Of a stretch of 64,000 nt of DNA, positions 1-7,724 are shown piece after piece (positions within the stretch are counted from its first letter, which is position 1; each line of letters begins with the position of its first letter). Source of the DNA: Bin5 sp965220715. GTDB lineage: Bacteria; Chloroflexota; Anaerolineae; Caldilineales; Caldilineaceae. Below the pieces are notes generated by a model. It saw nothing but the letters and a program-made list of their open reading frames with translations, had not been told where the DNA came from and made no database searches. The translations under genes and the position numbers were made by a program. The stretch spans positions 1,612,001 through 1,676,000 of the forward strand of contig OZ244843.1 in NCBI GenBank assembly GCA_965220715.1. The letters are read 5' to 3'.

Positions 1-402
1 TTGATCATGGTGGCGGCCTGGGCCGGCTATGGCTTCCACATGACAATTCTGCTGGCCGGGTTGCAGAATGTGGACATGGATCTATTTGACGCCGCCAAGA
101 TCGACGGGGCCAATGCGTGGCAGCGCTTCATCTATGTGACTATCCCCCAACTGAGCCATGTCATTACGCTGCTGGTCTCGCTCTCCCTGATCGGCGGTTT
201 CAAAGTCTTCGATCTTGTCTACGTGATGACAGCGGGCGGGCCAGGTTACCATACCGAGGTCGTGGCGACCTACATCTTCAAGCAGTCATTCCAACAAAAC
301 TTCGTGGGCTATGGCACAGCGCTCTCGATTGTCCTGACTGTTATCATCCTTTTTGTCTCGGTCGTGTTCGTTCGCCTGCGCGAACGTGGCGGGGAAAGTT
401 GA
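1..402 (+). CDS. Sugar ABC transporter permease (MalF type), 5' part outside window
   Basis: The C-terminal 133 residues of an inner-membrane permease of a carbohydrate ABC importer. The cytoplasmic EAA loop that contacts the ATPase is visible at about residues 29-50 (DAAKIDGANAWQRFIYVTIP), followed by two hydrophobic spans and a basic tail. The frame runs off the left edge, so the true start and the first membrane segments are missing. The stop lies four bases before the next permease gene, so the two are probably co-transcribed and form a heterodimer. The substrate cannot be told from the sequence; the binding protein presumably lies to the left. Confidence 0.9.
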   Translation: MIMVAAWAGYGFHMTILLAGLQNVDMDLFDAAKIDGANAWQRFIYVTIPQLSHVITLLVSLSLIGGFKVFDLVYVMTAGGPGYHTEVVATYIFKQSFQQNFVGYGTALSIVLTVIILFVSVVFVRLRERGGES

Positions 403-406
403 GGCC

Positions 407-1324
407 ATGCGCGCCAAAACCGCCCAACGCGAGCCTGCCGAGACGACAAACGCTTCCTCAGTTCGGCTCGCTCCCACCCCCATCTTCGCTCAGCGGCAGC
501 TCTGGCTCACCCTGCGAGAGATCGGAAAATACATTCTGCTCCTCTTCTTCGCCATCATCAGCCTGCTACCCTTCGTGTGGATTGTCGGCATCGCCCTGAA
601 GACGAAAAAGGAGTTCTACAACTCTCCGTTTTCCCTCCCCGTGGCTCCCCAGTGGCAAAACCTCGCAACCGCATGGGACATAGGTCATTTCGGCGAATTT
701 TTCCTGAATTCAGTGATCCTTACGCTGCCAACCGTGGCCGGCGTCCTGATCTGCTGTTCGCTGAGCGGTTATGCTTTAGCCAGAATCGACTTTGTAGGCC
801 GTGATGTCCTCTTCTACTTCTTCCTGGCAGGGATCATCATTCCGTTTCAGGCCATTATGATCCCCCTCTACTATCAGCTACGCGATCTGGGGCTGCTCAC
901 CACCTACTGGGCCGGTGTCCTGCCGATGATCGCCCTGGGCATACCTTTCGGCATCTTTCTGATGCGCGCCTTTTTCATGAGTCTGCCCATCGAACTGGTC
1001 GACGCCGCAAAAATTGATGGCTGTGGCGACTTTGGCGTCTTCTGGCACGTCATGGTTCCGCTGGCAAAACCGGCCCTGTCCACACTGGGCATTGTCCAGT
1101 TTATCGCCTCGTGGAACGCCTTTTTGCTGCCCCTCCTCTACTTGCAGAAGCAGAGCCTCCGCCCCTTGACGTTGGGTCTGCTCTATTTCCAAACGCGCTA
1201 CGAGTCCGACTATACGCTGATTGCCGCCGGAATCACGATCATCGTCCTGCCTATGATCCTTGTCTATGTCCTTTTCCAGCGTCAGTTTATCGAAGGCCTC
1301 ACGTCCGGCGCCCTCAAGGGCTGA
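407..1324 (+). CDS. Sugar ABC transporter permease (MalG type)
   Basis: A 305-residue inner-membrane permease, the second half of the importer whose MalF-type partner ends at 402. It has about six hydrophobic spans and an EAA loop near residues 195-215 (VDAAKIDGCGDFGVFWHVMV), and ends in the EGLTSGALKG type of tail usual for MalG-like proteins. The frame is open from 353, but the ATG at 407 gives the usual cytoplasmic N-terminus and only four bases of spacing after the upstream gene, suggesting translational coupling. Family assignment is firm; the sugar is unknown. Confidence 0.92.
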   Translation: MRAKTAQREPAETTNASSVRLAPTPIFAQRQLWLTLREIGKYILLLFFAIISLLPFVWIVGIALKTKKEFYNSPFSLPVAPQWQNLATAWDIGHFGEFFLNSVILTLPTVAGVLICCSLSGYALARIDFVGRDVLFYFFLAGIIIPFQAIMIPLYYQLRDLGLLTTYWAGVLPMIALGIPFGIFLMRAFFMSLPIELVDAAKIDGCGDFGVFWHVMVPLAKPALSTLGIVQFIASWNAFLLPLLYLQKQSLRPLTLGLLYFQTRYESDYTLIAAGITIIVLPMILVYVLFQRQFIEGLTSGALKG

Positions 1325-1414
1325 ACCTGACCGTTCGTTTCACCCACCGCGTTTAGAAATCAGTGTTTTCGTGGTAAAGTAGATGAAAAGATGAAGATAG
1401 AAAGGAGAGTAACG

Positions 1415-2161
1415 ATGAAACGCTCCCTGTTCCTGTGCGGTCTGATTCTTTTGCTGTCCGGCTGCGTAATCGCTCCTGAATCCCTTGCGCTCATCCCCAC
1501 CCCTGAGCCACTTCACATTCCACCGCGTTTTGCCCAACACCTTAACTCCTTAAAATATCTCGGCGGCGTGCCCGCTCTTTTCGTCAACAGGCAGGGCGAA
1601 GCTGTCACCGTCCTCGATATAGAGCAGATGAAAAACGATCGATGGTTGCAACTGTGGGCAATGACTGCTATGGAAAATGACGGGTCACTGGGTCTGAGGA
1701 AGACTCTCGAAAAAGGGGAAATCCCGGATATGGCAGTCGATGACCACTTAATTGCCGTGATTTACATGAACGCCTATGCCACCGCTGAACTGCGGTGTAT
1801 CGAAGACAGGGAGGAAGTGACGAAATTGGTTGAGACGTATGCTGGCAAGGCAAAGGGACTGGAAAACATTCAGTTTCCACACCTGACAGTCATACACGAT
1901 TTGGCGGCACGCTTAACGTTGAAATACGAGTTGTCCGCGGGAGAAACCAACTGTAATGACTATCTGGCTTCCTTACCAGAATTTCCTGTTGCACGCCCCT
2001 TCTGTTTCGGCGGTGGAACCCTGTTTGGAGAGAACCAGGTTAGAGGTCAGAAAGCCCAAACGGAGCGTCATGAGGCGGCCATCGCAAGAGCCACTGCTTC
2101 TCCGCAGTCGTTCATGGCCTCTTTCGCCAATCTCAGTTGCTCGACAGGTGTGCACGGCTGA
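1415..2161 (+). CDS. Hypothetical lipoprotein
   Basis: A 248-residue protein starting with a clear lipoprotein signal: MKRS, a hydrophobic stretch and the lipobox LLSGC. It is therefore probably anchored to the outer face of the membrane. The frame is open from 1391, but the ATG at 1415 has a good ribosome binding site (aaaggag, 1401-1407) and puts the signal peptide at the N-terminus. The mature part is mixed alpha/beta in character with scattered cysteines, and I recognise no family. It is followed by decayed sequence rather than a partner gene, so context gives no function. Confidence 0.6.
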   Translation: MKRSLFLCGLILLLSGCVIAPESLALIPTPEPLHIPPRFAQHLNSLKYLGGVPALFVNRQGEAVTVLDIEQMKNDRWLQLWAMTAMENDGSLGLRKTLEKGEIPDMAVDDHLIAVIYMNAYATAELRCIEDREEVTKLVETYAGKAKGLENIQFPHLTVIHDLAARLTLKYELSAGETNCNDYLASLPEFPVARPFCFGGGTLFGENQVRGQKAQTERHEAAIARATASPQSFMASFANLSCSTGVHG

Positions 2162-2164
2162 TCC

Positions 2165-2325
2165 AACTAATCGTGGGACATGCCTTCCTCAGTACTCTGC
2201 AGTTTAGACGAAATTCCTGTTTCGGGTGGTCTGACTATGGTGTTCTGACCGCTCGCTTCGCTCGCCGAGCAAACAGTATCAGCGGGACTGGGCAGAGAAA
2301 AGAATTAGAAATCTGTCCTTGAAAA
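2165..2325 (+). pseudogene. Decayed C-terminal part of a brnT-like toxin gene (copy 1)
   Basis: Aligning this stretch with the brnT-like gene at 3665-3956 shows shared blocks: the frame reading RNSCFGWSDYGVLTARF, then RRANSIS and KELEI, matches ETRFFCVGRVESGIMTVRF, YRANRIRIS and KYRKLYLE of the other copy. The N-terminal half is not recognisable. It lies directly before a decayed brnA-like copy, in the same order as in the better-preserved pair. I read it as the toxin half of an old duplicate toxin-antitoxin pair. The exact left border is uncertain. Confidence 0.55.
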
Positions 2326-2335
2326 AGGAGGAGGA

Positions 2336-2593
2336 ATGCAACCGCGACCGGAACCGCCAAAGCGGCAGTGAGAGACTGTAGCGTATACAGACAATCCCAA
2401 TTTGCCAGATCTAAAAGATATGAAAACTGTCGACAAGGCGTTCTTGCCGCGCCCTGAAGAGCTGGTCTTCAAAGAATCCAAGTATTAAAAGGCAACGTTA
2501 ACACCTGATAAGGGGTAAGTGACTTTCTTCAAGAATTACGCGCAGGAGTCAGGAGTATCGCCTCAGAAGACGGTTCCGAATCTGCCTGGATAG
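2336..2593 (+). pseudogene. Decayed brnA-like antitoxin gene (copy 1)
   Basis: Read from the ATG at 2336 the frame matches the intact antitoxin at 3953-4234 along almost its whole length, including ETVAYTDNPNLPDL and AFLPRPEELVFKES, but is broken by in-frame stops: one replacing the Trp codon of RQTWET, one after FKESKY, one after TPDKG and one at the end. No frameshift is needed over 86 codons, so decay was by nonsense changes. A strong ribosome binding site (aaaggaggagga) is still present. This shows that the brnTA block was duplicated and that this copy is dead. Confidence 0.75.
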
Positions 2594-2634
2594 GTTCAGG
2601 CAAATGTGAAAATAGCGAAAGCAGAAGGCAAACG

Positions 2635-3270
2635 TTGACACCCCCGCAAGCGAACGCACCACGCTGGTCCTCAGGTGACCATATAATATTCAGGCAGGTG
2701 TGGCCAGGAGGCGTCTGGGCCGCAATTCCAGCTACGGTAATCGAAGACAGCAGCGCCCTGGTATCACTCTACATAGCTCCCGGCACCATGTTTTCCGGAC
2801 CAATCTGCACCCGCGAAGAGCACCTGCACGTCGCCGCCAGTGGTGCGTGGGAACGTAAACTTTACGAATGGACCGGGCAACACCACCTCTGGGCCTCCGT
2901 GCCGGGCGAAGCCTGCTCCGTCTGGACAATCTGGTCCGCTCAGGACTGGACCCACCAAGGCTGGAAGGTCAATCCTGAAACACCACTCAGACGTACTGCC
3001 ATCGGTTTCGACACAACGGACCATGCCCTTGACGTGGTCATTGGCGCCGACCTCAGTTCATGGCGATGGAAGGACGAAGACGAGCTTGCCGTTGCGATCG
3101 ATCTTGGCCTGTTTTCAGTTGCTGAAGGGGAACATATCCGCCAGCGGGCGCGGCGCGTCGCCGGCGAGTGTGTAACGTCTCGCCGCCAGCAGCTCCAAGC
3201 GTGGGCTGACTGGCGTCCACCTGCCCGCTGGAAACTTCCCGTCCTGCTGGCAAACTGGGAAGCCGCCTGA
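2635..3270 (+). CDS. DUF402 domain protein (copy 1, intact)
   Basis: A 211-residue protein with the DUF402 fold typical of nucleoside tri/diphosphate phosphatase-like and RNA-associated proteins. The diagnostic block is near residues 125-175: ATAIGFDTTDHALDVV-type sequence, SWRWKDEDELAVA and a helix with IRQRARRV. The only plausible start is the TTG at 2635, since no ATG occurs in frame before the conserved core. An equivalent position in the decayed second copy reads GTG at 4269. The substrate is unknown. It lies between two remnants of a duplicated toxin-antitoxin/FAH block and is the surviving copy of its pair. Confidence 0.7.
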   Translation: MTPPQANAPRWSSGDHIIFRQVWPGGVWAAIPATVIEDSSALVSLYIAPGTMFSGPICTREEHLHVAASGAWERKLYEWTGQHHLWASVPGEACSVWTIWSAQDWTHQGWKVNPETPLRRTAIGFDTTDHALDVVIGADLSSWRWKDEDELAVAIDLGLFSVAEGEHIRQRARRVAGECVTSRRQQLQAWADWRPPARWKLPVLLANWEAA

Positions 3271-3545
3271 CGCTACAACACCGCTTTCCCGGATTACTCC
3301 TCTGCCACCACCGGATTGCGCAGTACACCGACCCCTGAAATCTCAATCTCAACCACATCGCCCGGCTGGACCGGACCGACGCCCGACGGCGTTCCCGTCA
3401 TGATCACATCACCCGGCAGCAGCGTAACCGCGTCGCTGATATAAGCGATCAGTTGCGCCACCGGAAAAATCAGGTCGTCCGTGTTGGCGTGCTGCTTGAC
3501 TTCGCCGTTCACACGGGTTGTCACTTCGAGACCGGTCAAATCCGG
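3233..3545. repeat. Direct repeat, left copy (DUF402 tail + FAH 3' end)
   Basis: About 313 bases match 4279-4591 at a constant offset of 1046 with only scattered substitutions. The repeat spans the last codons of the DUF402 gene, the short convergent spacer and the 3' third of the fumarylacetoacetate hydrolase-like gene. It marks the right part of a larger tandem duplication that also includes brnTA. Confidence 0.85.
3294..3545 (-). pseudogene. Truncated FAH-family gene fragment (copy 1)
   Basis: Encodes on the minus strand the C-terminal ~80 residues of a fumarylacetoacetate hydrolase-family protein, ending with the same residues (NPVVAEE) as the full gene at 4340-5113. Conserved pieces include LTTRVNGEVKQ-like sequence and MTGTPSGVGPVQPGD. 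The metal-binding N-terminal part is absent and similarity stops near 3545, so it cannot be an active enzyme. A 99-codon frame is open from 3593 but has no supported start. It is the dead FAH copy of the duplicated block. Confidence 0.8.
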
Positions 3546-3598
3546 CAGCCTGCCCTTGGACCGGAGCGTCTCTTCGCCATCAGATGATATCATCGTGA

Positions 3599-3627
3599 TT
3601 GCCCTGACAATGCTCTCATGCTACACT
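3599..3627 (+). promoter_or_regulatory. Possible sigma70-type promoter of the brnTA-like pair
   Basis: TTGCCC at 3599-3604, a 17-base spacer, and TACACT at 3622-3627 preceded by TG (extended -10). It ends 38 bases before the ATG of the toxin-like gene. BrnTA-type operons are normally autorepressed, but no clear operator palindrome was seen. Confidence 0.35.
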
Positions 3628-3664
3628 TGGCTATGGTAAATCCCAGTTCAGAGTAACCGCGAAT

Positions 3665-3956
3665 ATGACAAGCAGGGAGAACTTCGAGTGGGATGAGAAC
3701 AAGAACAAGGAGAATCAGGCAAAGCACGGTGTGAGGCTTTGAAGACGCTCAATATGCTTTTTCAGATCCTCACTTGATTGTCCTGGAAGATGCAATTCAC
3801 AGCACTCAAGGCGAAACAAGATTTTTCTGTGTCGGTAGAGTCGAAAGTGGCATTATGACAGTTCGCTTTACCTACAGAGCGAACAGAATCAGGATCTCCG
3901 GGGCTGGGTACTGGAGAAAATACCGGAAGTTATACTTGGAACTGGGGACCGCATGA
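3665..3956 (+). pseudogene. brnT: BrnT-like toxin gene with a single-base insertion (copy 2)
   Basis: Starts MTSRENFEWDENKNKENQAKHGV, the typical N-terminus of the BrnT ribonuclease toxin family, then stops at 3740-3742. Skipping one base (the C at 3737) restores the family sequence: FEDAQYAFSDPHLIVLED, ETRFFCVGRV, and RANRIRISGAGYWRKYRKLYLE, giving 96 residues, the normal family length. The stop overlaps the antitoxin ATG by four bases (ATGA), the usual toxin-antitoxin coupling. Either the toxin has been inactivated by a +1 insertion, or this is a sequencing error. The family is recognised from the WDxxKxxxNxxKHGV and RIRIISAR-like motifs. Confidence 0.7.
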
Positions 3957-4234
3957 GCCAGAATCTTGACCCGCCAAGGCAAACGTGGGAGACCGTAGAC
4001 TATACGGATAATCCTGAACTACCAGATATCGAGCATGTAAAAATTGTAGACAAGAAATTCTTGCCGCGCCCTGAAGAACTGGTCTTCAAAGAATCCGAGA
4101 GTGAAAAGGTCACCTTATCTCTTGACAAGGAGACAGTGGCTTTCTTCAAGCATAAAGCTAAGGAGTCGGGAGCACCTTATCAAAGGCTAGTTCGGAATAT
4201 CCTCAGAGAGTATGTAGCCCGGCAGAACCAATAG
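3953..4234 (+). CDS. brnA: BrnA-like antitoxin (copy 2, intact)
   Basis: A 93-residue protein following the BrnT-like frame with a 4-base overlap. The C-terminal half (VTLSLDKETVAFFKHKAKESGAPYQ, then RLVRNILREYV) is the ribbon-helix-helix DNA-binding region typical of BrnA/CopG antitoxins: a beta strand with alternating hydrophobic residues followed by two helices. The N-terminal half would wrap the toxin. In the family, antitoxin dimers neutralise the ribonuclease and repress their own promoter. With the toxin frame apparently broken, the antitoxin may persist as an orphan or restrain a toxin encoded elsewhere. A decayed twin lies at 2336-2593. Confidence 0.8.
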   Translation: MSQNLDPPRQTWETVDYTDNPELPDIEHVKIVDKKFLPRPEELVFKESESEKVTLSLDKETVAFFKHKAKESGAPYQRLVRNILREYVARQNQ

Positions 4235-4268
4235 ATATTCCTGTGTAGCCGAAAGCGAGGAGCAGGCT

Positions 4269-4316
4269 GTGACGCCAGAACTTCCCGTCCTGCAAGGAAA
4301 CTGGGAAGCCGCGTGA
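4269..4316 (+). pseudogene. Remnant of DUF402 gene copy 2 (internal in-frame deletion)
   Basis: Reads GTG ACG CCA, then GAA CTT CCC GTC CTG, and ends NWEAA-stop. The first three codons match the start of the intact DUF402 gene (TTG ACA CCC at 2635) and the rest matches its last codons (KLPVLLANWEAA). About 196 codons are missing in between, leaving a 15-residue in-frame remnant. The upstream context (CGAAAGC followed by an AGGCA- or GAGCAGG-like stretch) also aligns with copy 1. It is direct evidence that brnTA-DUF402-FAH was duplicated as a unit. Confidence 0.7.
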
Positions 4317-4591
4317 CGTCACAACACCGCTATCCCGGATTACTCCTCCGCCACCACCGGATTGCGCAGTACGCCGACCCCTGAAATCTCAATCTCTACA
4401 ACATCGCCCGGCTGGACCGGACCGACGCCCGACGGCGTTCCCGTCATGATCACATCACCCGGCAGCAACGTAACCGCCTCACTGATATAAGCGATCAGTT
4501 GCGCCACCGTAAAGATCAGGTCGTCCGTGTTGGTGTGCTGCTTGACCTCGCCGTTCACACGGGTTGTCAACTCAAGATTGGTCGAATCCAG
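4279..4591. repeat. Direct repeat, right copy (DUF402 tail + FAH 3' end)
   Basis: Right partner of 3233-3545 at a constant offset of 1046 bases. Here the repeat includes the 3' end of the complete FAH-family gene. Confidence 0.85.
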
Positions 4592-5113
4592 ACCGGTGGC
4601 AATGTAAGGACCGAGCGGCTTGAACGTGTCAAACCCCTTGCCTATCAGCATACAGCCGTTGCTCATCTCATTGGCCTGGATCACCCGCTCGCTGACGTCG
4701 TTGCCGCACGTGTAGCCCAAGACACAGTCCAGCGCATCGGCCTCCGCCACCCGGCGCGCCTTCTTGCCGATGATCACCGACAGTTCGCCCTCATAATGTA
4801 CGTTCTGCCCCTGCCGCGGGTAGACGATCGCCTCCTCCGGGTCGAGAATGGCGGTCCAGGGCAGCATGAACAGCATCGGCTGGTCCGGTGGCGTCTGTCC
4901 GCCCTCCTCCGCATGGGCAAGGTAATTCAGCCCCACTCCGATCAACCGCGGCTTCCCCACCGGCGCCAGCACACGCACGTTGTCCAGGTGCGTTGTCTCG
5001 CCGCTCTCTTCCAAACTGTCGAACGGACAGGACGCCAACTGGCGAATTTCGCCGTCCTCTTCCAGAATGCCGTAGCTTGTCGAACCGTCGGCACTGTAAC
5101 GCAAAATCTTCAT
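4340..5113 (-). CDS. Fumarylacetoacetate hydrolase (FAH) family protein
   Basis: A 257-residue soluble enzyme of the FAH superfamily, which cleaves or decarboxylates diketo acids and hydrates oxo-acids in aromatic and sugar-acid catabolism. An N-terminal cap (residues 1-55) precedes the catalytic domain, with GLNYLAHAEE (about 60-70), the metal ligands in YEGELSVIIGK (about 107-117) and GNDVSER (about 137-143), then KGFDTFKPLGP and TGTPSGVGP. The ATG at 5113 has an AGGAG site upstream. The 3' third is duplicated at 3294-3545. The physiological substrate cannot be deduced; the neighbourhood favours a sugar-acid derivative. Confidence 0.9.
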   Translation of the reverse strand: MKILRYSADGSTSYGILEEDGEIRQLASCPFDSLEESGETTHLDNVRVLAPVGKPRLIGVGLNYLAHAEEGGQTPPDQPMLFMLPWTAILDPEEAIVYPRQGQNVHYEGELSVIIGKKARRVAEADALDCVLGYTCGNDVSERVIQANEMSNGCMLIGKGFDTFKPLGPYIATGLDSTNLELTTRVNGEVKQHTNTDDLIFTVAQLIAYISEAVTLLPGDVIMTGTPSGVGPVQPGDVVEIEISGVGVLRNPVVAEE

Positions 5114-5679
5114 CGTTCATACTCCTCACTGTGTATGATGTTTTGTGAATCCAGCATCTGTTCCTATCGCGCTTCAATTTGCTCCTGACGTCCCTGCATG
5201 TGGCCCTGCCACCGCCCCTTTTCCGGAAAGGTAACTACTCAGCCAATGCCACCTCTGACTCAGGCGTGGCAGGTGTTTGACTCACTCCGCTATACTCTCT
5301 CGTTACATATGGGCGGTCGGGCCTTCGGCCCTCCCTTGTGCAGGGGCTCCGCCCCCGCAACGCCCCCGCCCAAAACCATCCCTCATCCACCGCTCGGCGT
5401 GATTCCAGCTGTGCGGCTCATCCAAAGTGGCGGCTGCCAGCAAATACACGATGCGAGAGCCTGAACGGCGGCGGGGACAAAGGGCTGGTCAAAACAGGCT
5501 GGTCAAAACAGGCTCTGCATACGGCTTAGTAGTTACCCGGAAAGTAGGAAATGGATTGCAGCCGTGATAGACTGTGCACAAGCGTAATACCTGTAGCCGG
5601 CATCCGCTGCGCAGCCGCCGGTGCTCCCTCAATCCACAACTGTGAACCACTATCCACCATAACAAAGGAGCGCACAAAT
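5114..5679. other. Intergenic region between divergent FAH and SDR genes
   Basis: No convincing gene. It must hold the promoters of both divergent genes. From 5311 it contains a GC-rich hairpin repeat shared with 43481-43690 (listed separately), followed by a short direct repeat of ctggtcaaaacagg near 5483-5513. Confidence 0.6.
5311..5525. repeat. Dispersed hairpin repeat, copy A
   Basis: The first 60 bases (5311-5370) are nearly identical to 43481-43540. They hold two hairpins: gggcc-ttc-ggccc, and gcaggggc-tcc-gcccccgc with one mismatch. Weaker similarity continues through a ggcggctgcca block to about 5525. No open frame or transposase is associated. The pattern resembles a REP-like or non-autonomous element. 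Confidence 0.65.
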
Positions 5680-6435
5680 ATGACCACATCCGGCAGAGTT
5701 GCAATCATCACCGGCGCCGGCTCCGGCATCGGCAAACGGACCGCCCTGCTCCTGCTGGCGGAAGGCTATTCAGTCGCCTTGGCCGGGCGTCGCCTCGACC
5801 GCCTCGAAGAAACGGCCGCAGAAGCCGGCGCCGGCGAGCGGGCACTGATCGTGCCCACCGACGTGACCGACCCGACCGCGGTAGATGTACTTTTCGACCG
5901 CACCCTCGAAGCATTTGGCCGGCTCGATCTCCTGTTCAACAATGCCGGCCGCGGCGCGCCGCGCGTCGAATTTGACGAGATCTCCTTCGAAGACTGGAAA
6001 GCCGTCGTAGACGTAAACTTGACCGGCGTCTTCCTCTGTACGCAGCGGGCCTTCCGCATCATGAAAAATCAGACGCCCCAGGGCGGGCGCATCATCAACA
6101 ACGGTTCCATCTCGGCGCATACCCCCCGCCCCAACTCCGCCCCCTACACCTCGACCAAACACGCCATCACCGGCCTGACCAAATCCACATCTCTCGACGG
6201 TCGCGCCTACAACATCTGCTGCGGCCAGATCGATATCGGTAACGCCGCCACCGAAATGACCGAACGCATGCGTTCCGGCATTCTGCAGGCCAACGGCACC
6301 ACTATGGTCGAGCCGAACATGGACTCCGACGGGGTCGCCCAAACGATCCTCTATATGGACAGCCTGCCCCTGGACACCAACGTACTCACCCTTACCGTCA
6401 TGGCCAATACGATGCCATACGTAGGCCGCGGCTGA
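5680..6435 (+). CDS. Short-chain dehydrogenase/reductase (SDR)
   Basis: A 251-residue NAD(P)-dependent oxidoreductase of the classical SDR family. Visible are the cofactor motif TGAGSGIG (about residues 11-18), NNAG after strand 4 (about 87-90), the catalytic Ser in NNGSIS (about 143-148), and YTSTK (about 158-162) carrying the catalytic Tyr and Lys. The ATG at 5680 follows aaaggag at 5664-5670. The conserved C-terminal part after the Lys is short, typical of sugar or small-alcohol dehydrogenases. The following PhyH-like gene runs convergently, so the gene is probably transcribed alone. Confidence 0.92.
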   Translation: MTTSGRVAIITGAGSGIGKRTALLLLAEGYSVALAGRRLDRLEETAAEAGAGERALIVPTDVTDPTAVDVLFDRTLEAFGRLDLLFNNAGRGAPRVEFDEISFEDWKAVVDVNLTGVFLCTQRAFRIMKNQTPQGGRIINNGSISAHTPRPNSAPYTSTKHAITGLTKSTSLDGRAYNICCGQIDIGNAATEMTERMRSGILQANGTTMVEPNMDSDGVAQTILYMDSLPLDTNVLTLTVMANTMPYVGRG

Positions 6436-6441
6436 TCGCGC

Positions 6442-7303
6442 TTACTGATAGCCTCCGACCCCCAACAGCTCTTTCGTTTCAGGAGTAGCCTCTTCCAATA
6501 GAGCATCGACGAGACTGTTATCCGGTTTGGTACCAAAGGGAGAATAACGCATCCATGTCGGCCCGTAGCAGACGATTAGCACGCGGCGCTTTTCACCGTC
6601 GGGCCGGGTGGGCAAAGCCCGGTGCCAGAGGTTACTGTGCATGATTATACATGTCCCTGCCGGCCCGCTCACCACCTTCTGTCCCGGCAGATCGTCGAAA
6701 CAATCGGCCGGCAGCGGGTCGTGGATCCGCAAATGCGATCCCGGTACAATCGCCAGCGTACCATTCGCGTCATTCAGTTCATCCAGATAAATCAGGCAGT
6801 CTACAGTATGAGGAAAGGAGAAGAAAGCCGGCAACGGTTTCGGCACTGTTCGCCGGTGTAGGTGCCAGTGGGGTCTCCTGGTTCGGCTCGCCCGGGTAGC
6901 TAACCCGTCCGCCGACGTTGCGGATGCGTACAAACGGTCCCAATACCGCACGCGCGACCGACAGCATAGGCTGAAAGTCGAGCAGTTCCAGAAATGCCGG
7001 GTGCTTGTCCATCAGATGGCGCGGAAACCAGCCGCCGAACCGCCCTGAGCGGCTGATGACCGATGATCCCGCTGTCACTTCGGCAGCTTCGACTTCATCC
7101 AGAGCATTGCGCAGCCGTTCCAACTGCTCGCCCCGAAATAGCGCCTCTCGGATCAGGTGCCCCTGCTCGGCCAACTGATCGATCTCTTGCGGCGTTGCCA
7201 GCACCTTAAAACTGCGCTCCTTGTCTTCGCTTTCCACATTGGTCATAATCTCATAAGAGACCGTGTGGCTCGGAAACTCTGCATTCTCTCGTTGTTCAGA
7301 CAT
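6442..7303 (-). pseudogene. Phytanoyl-CoA dioxygenase (PhyH)-family gene with a frameshift
   Basis: Two minus-strand frames join into one PhyH-like 2-oxoglutarate/Fe(II) oxygenase of 286 residues. The first part has LATPQEIDQLAEQGHLI and ends around VSYPGEPNQET; the second begins HWHLHRRTVP and contains LNDANGTLAIVPGSH and the C-terminal ligand region SNLWHRALPTR. Removing one C from the CCCC run at 6870-6873 (GGGG on the plus strand) restores an uninterrupted frame of normal length, so a homopolymer sequencing error is quite possible. The start at 7303 is the most likely of two (7303 or 7246). The substrate is unknown. Confidence 0.75.
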
Positions 7304-7724
7304 AGCGTTCAGGACCTTTTTTTCGCAATTTTCCAAACGGGCGTAGTTCAGGCTGGTCTTTCTGTCCGGGTTGTCCCTGAAGCCTGCCACAGTTCTTGTC
7401 GAGCCCAGGCTGATTCTGGCAGGGAGGCTGGGGCACCCTCTGGGACCCCGGTAGTCTACGGCAGTTACCAGTTCGAGCGCAAGAGCGAACGCCTTTTACG
7501 CCAGGGCTATCGCGAACTTCGTGATAGTAGCGGATTGTCCGCTAATTCCAGCAGGAAACGAGCATTGACGGCCCCGATTTCACCTGGATAGCGTCTGAAT
7601 CTTGCCCAATTCCTCCATCAGGTAGGTGAAGGAGGCCGAAAACTTAAGGTTCGCGATTGCCCTGCCTTTTACGCTCCACAACCTTGACGACTCGGACCAT
7701 TTCCACATCGGAGAATCTCGCGCA
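7304..7724. other. Intergenic region without recognised features
   Basis: About 420 bases between divergent PhyH-like and 2-hydroxyacid dehydrogenase genes. A 7-T run lies near 7318-7324. No gene with a supported start, RNA gene or clear repeat was seen; both promoters must lie here. Confidence 0.5.

Noticed and set aside
4499..5188. 229-codon plus-strand frame
   Set aside because: Antisense to the FAH-family gene, which has all family motifs and a good start.
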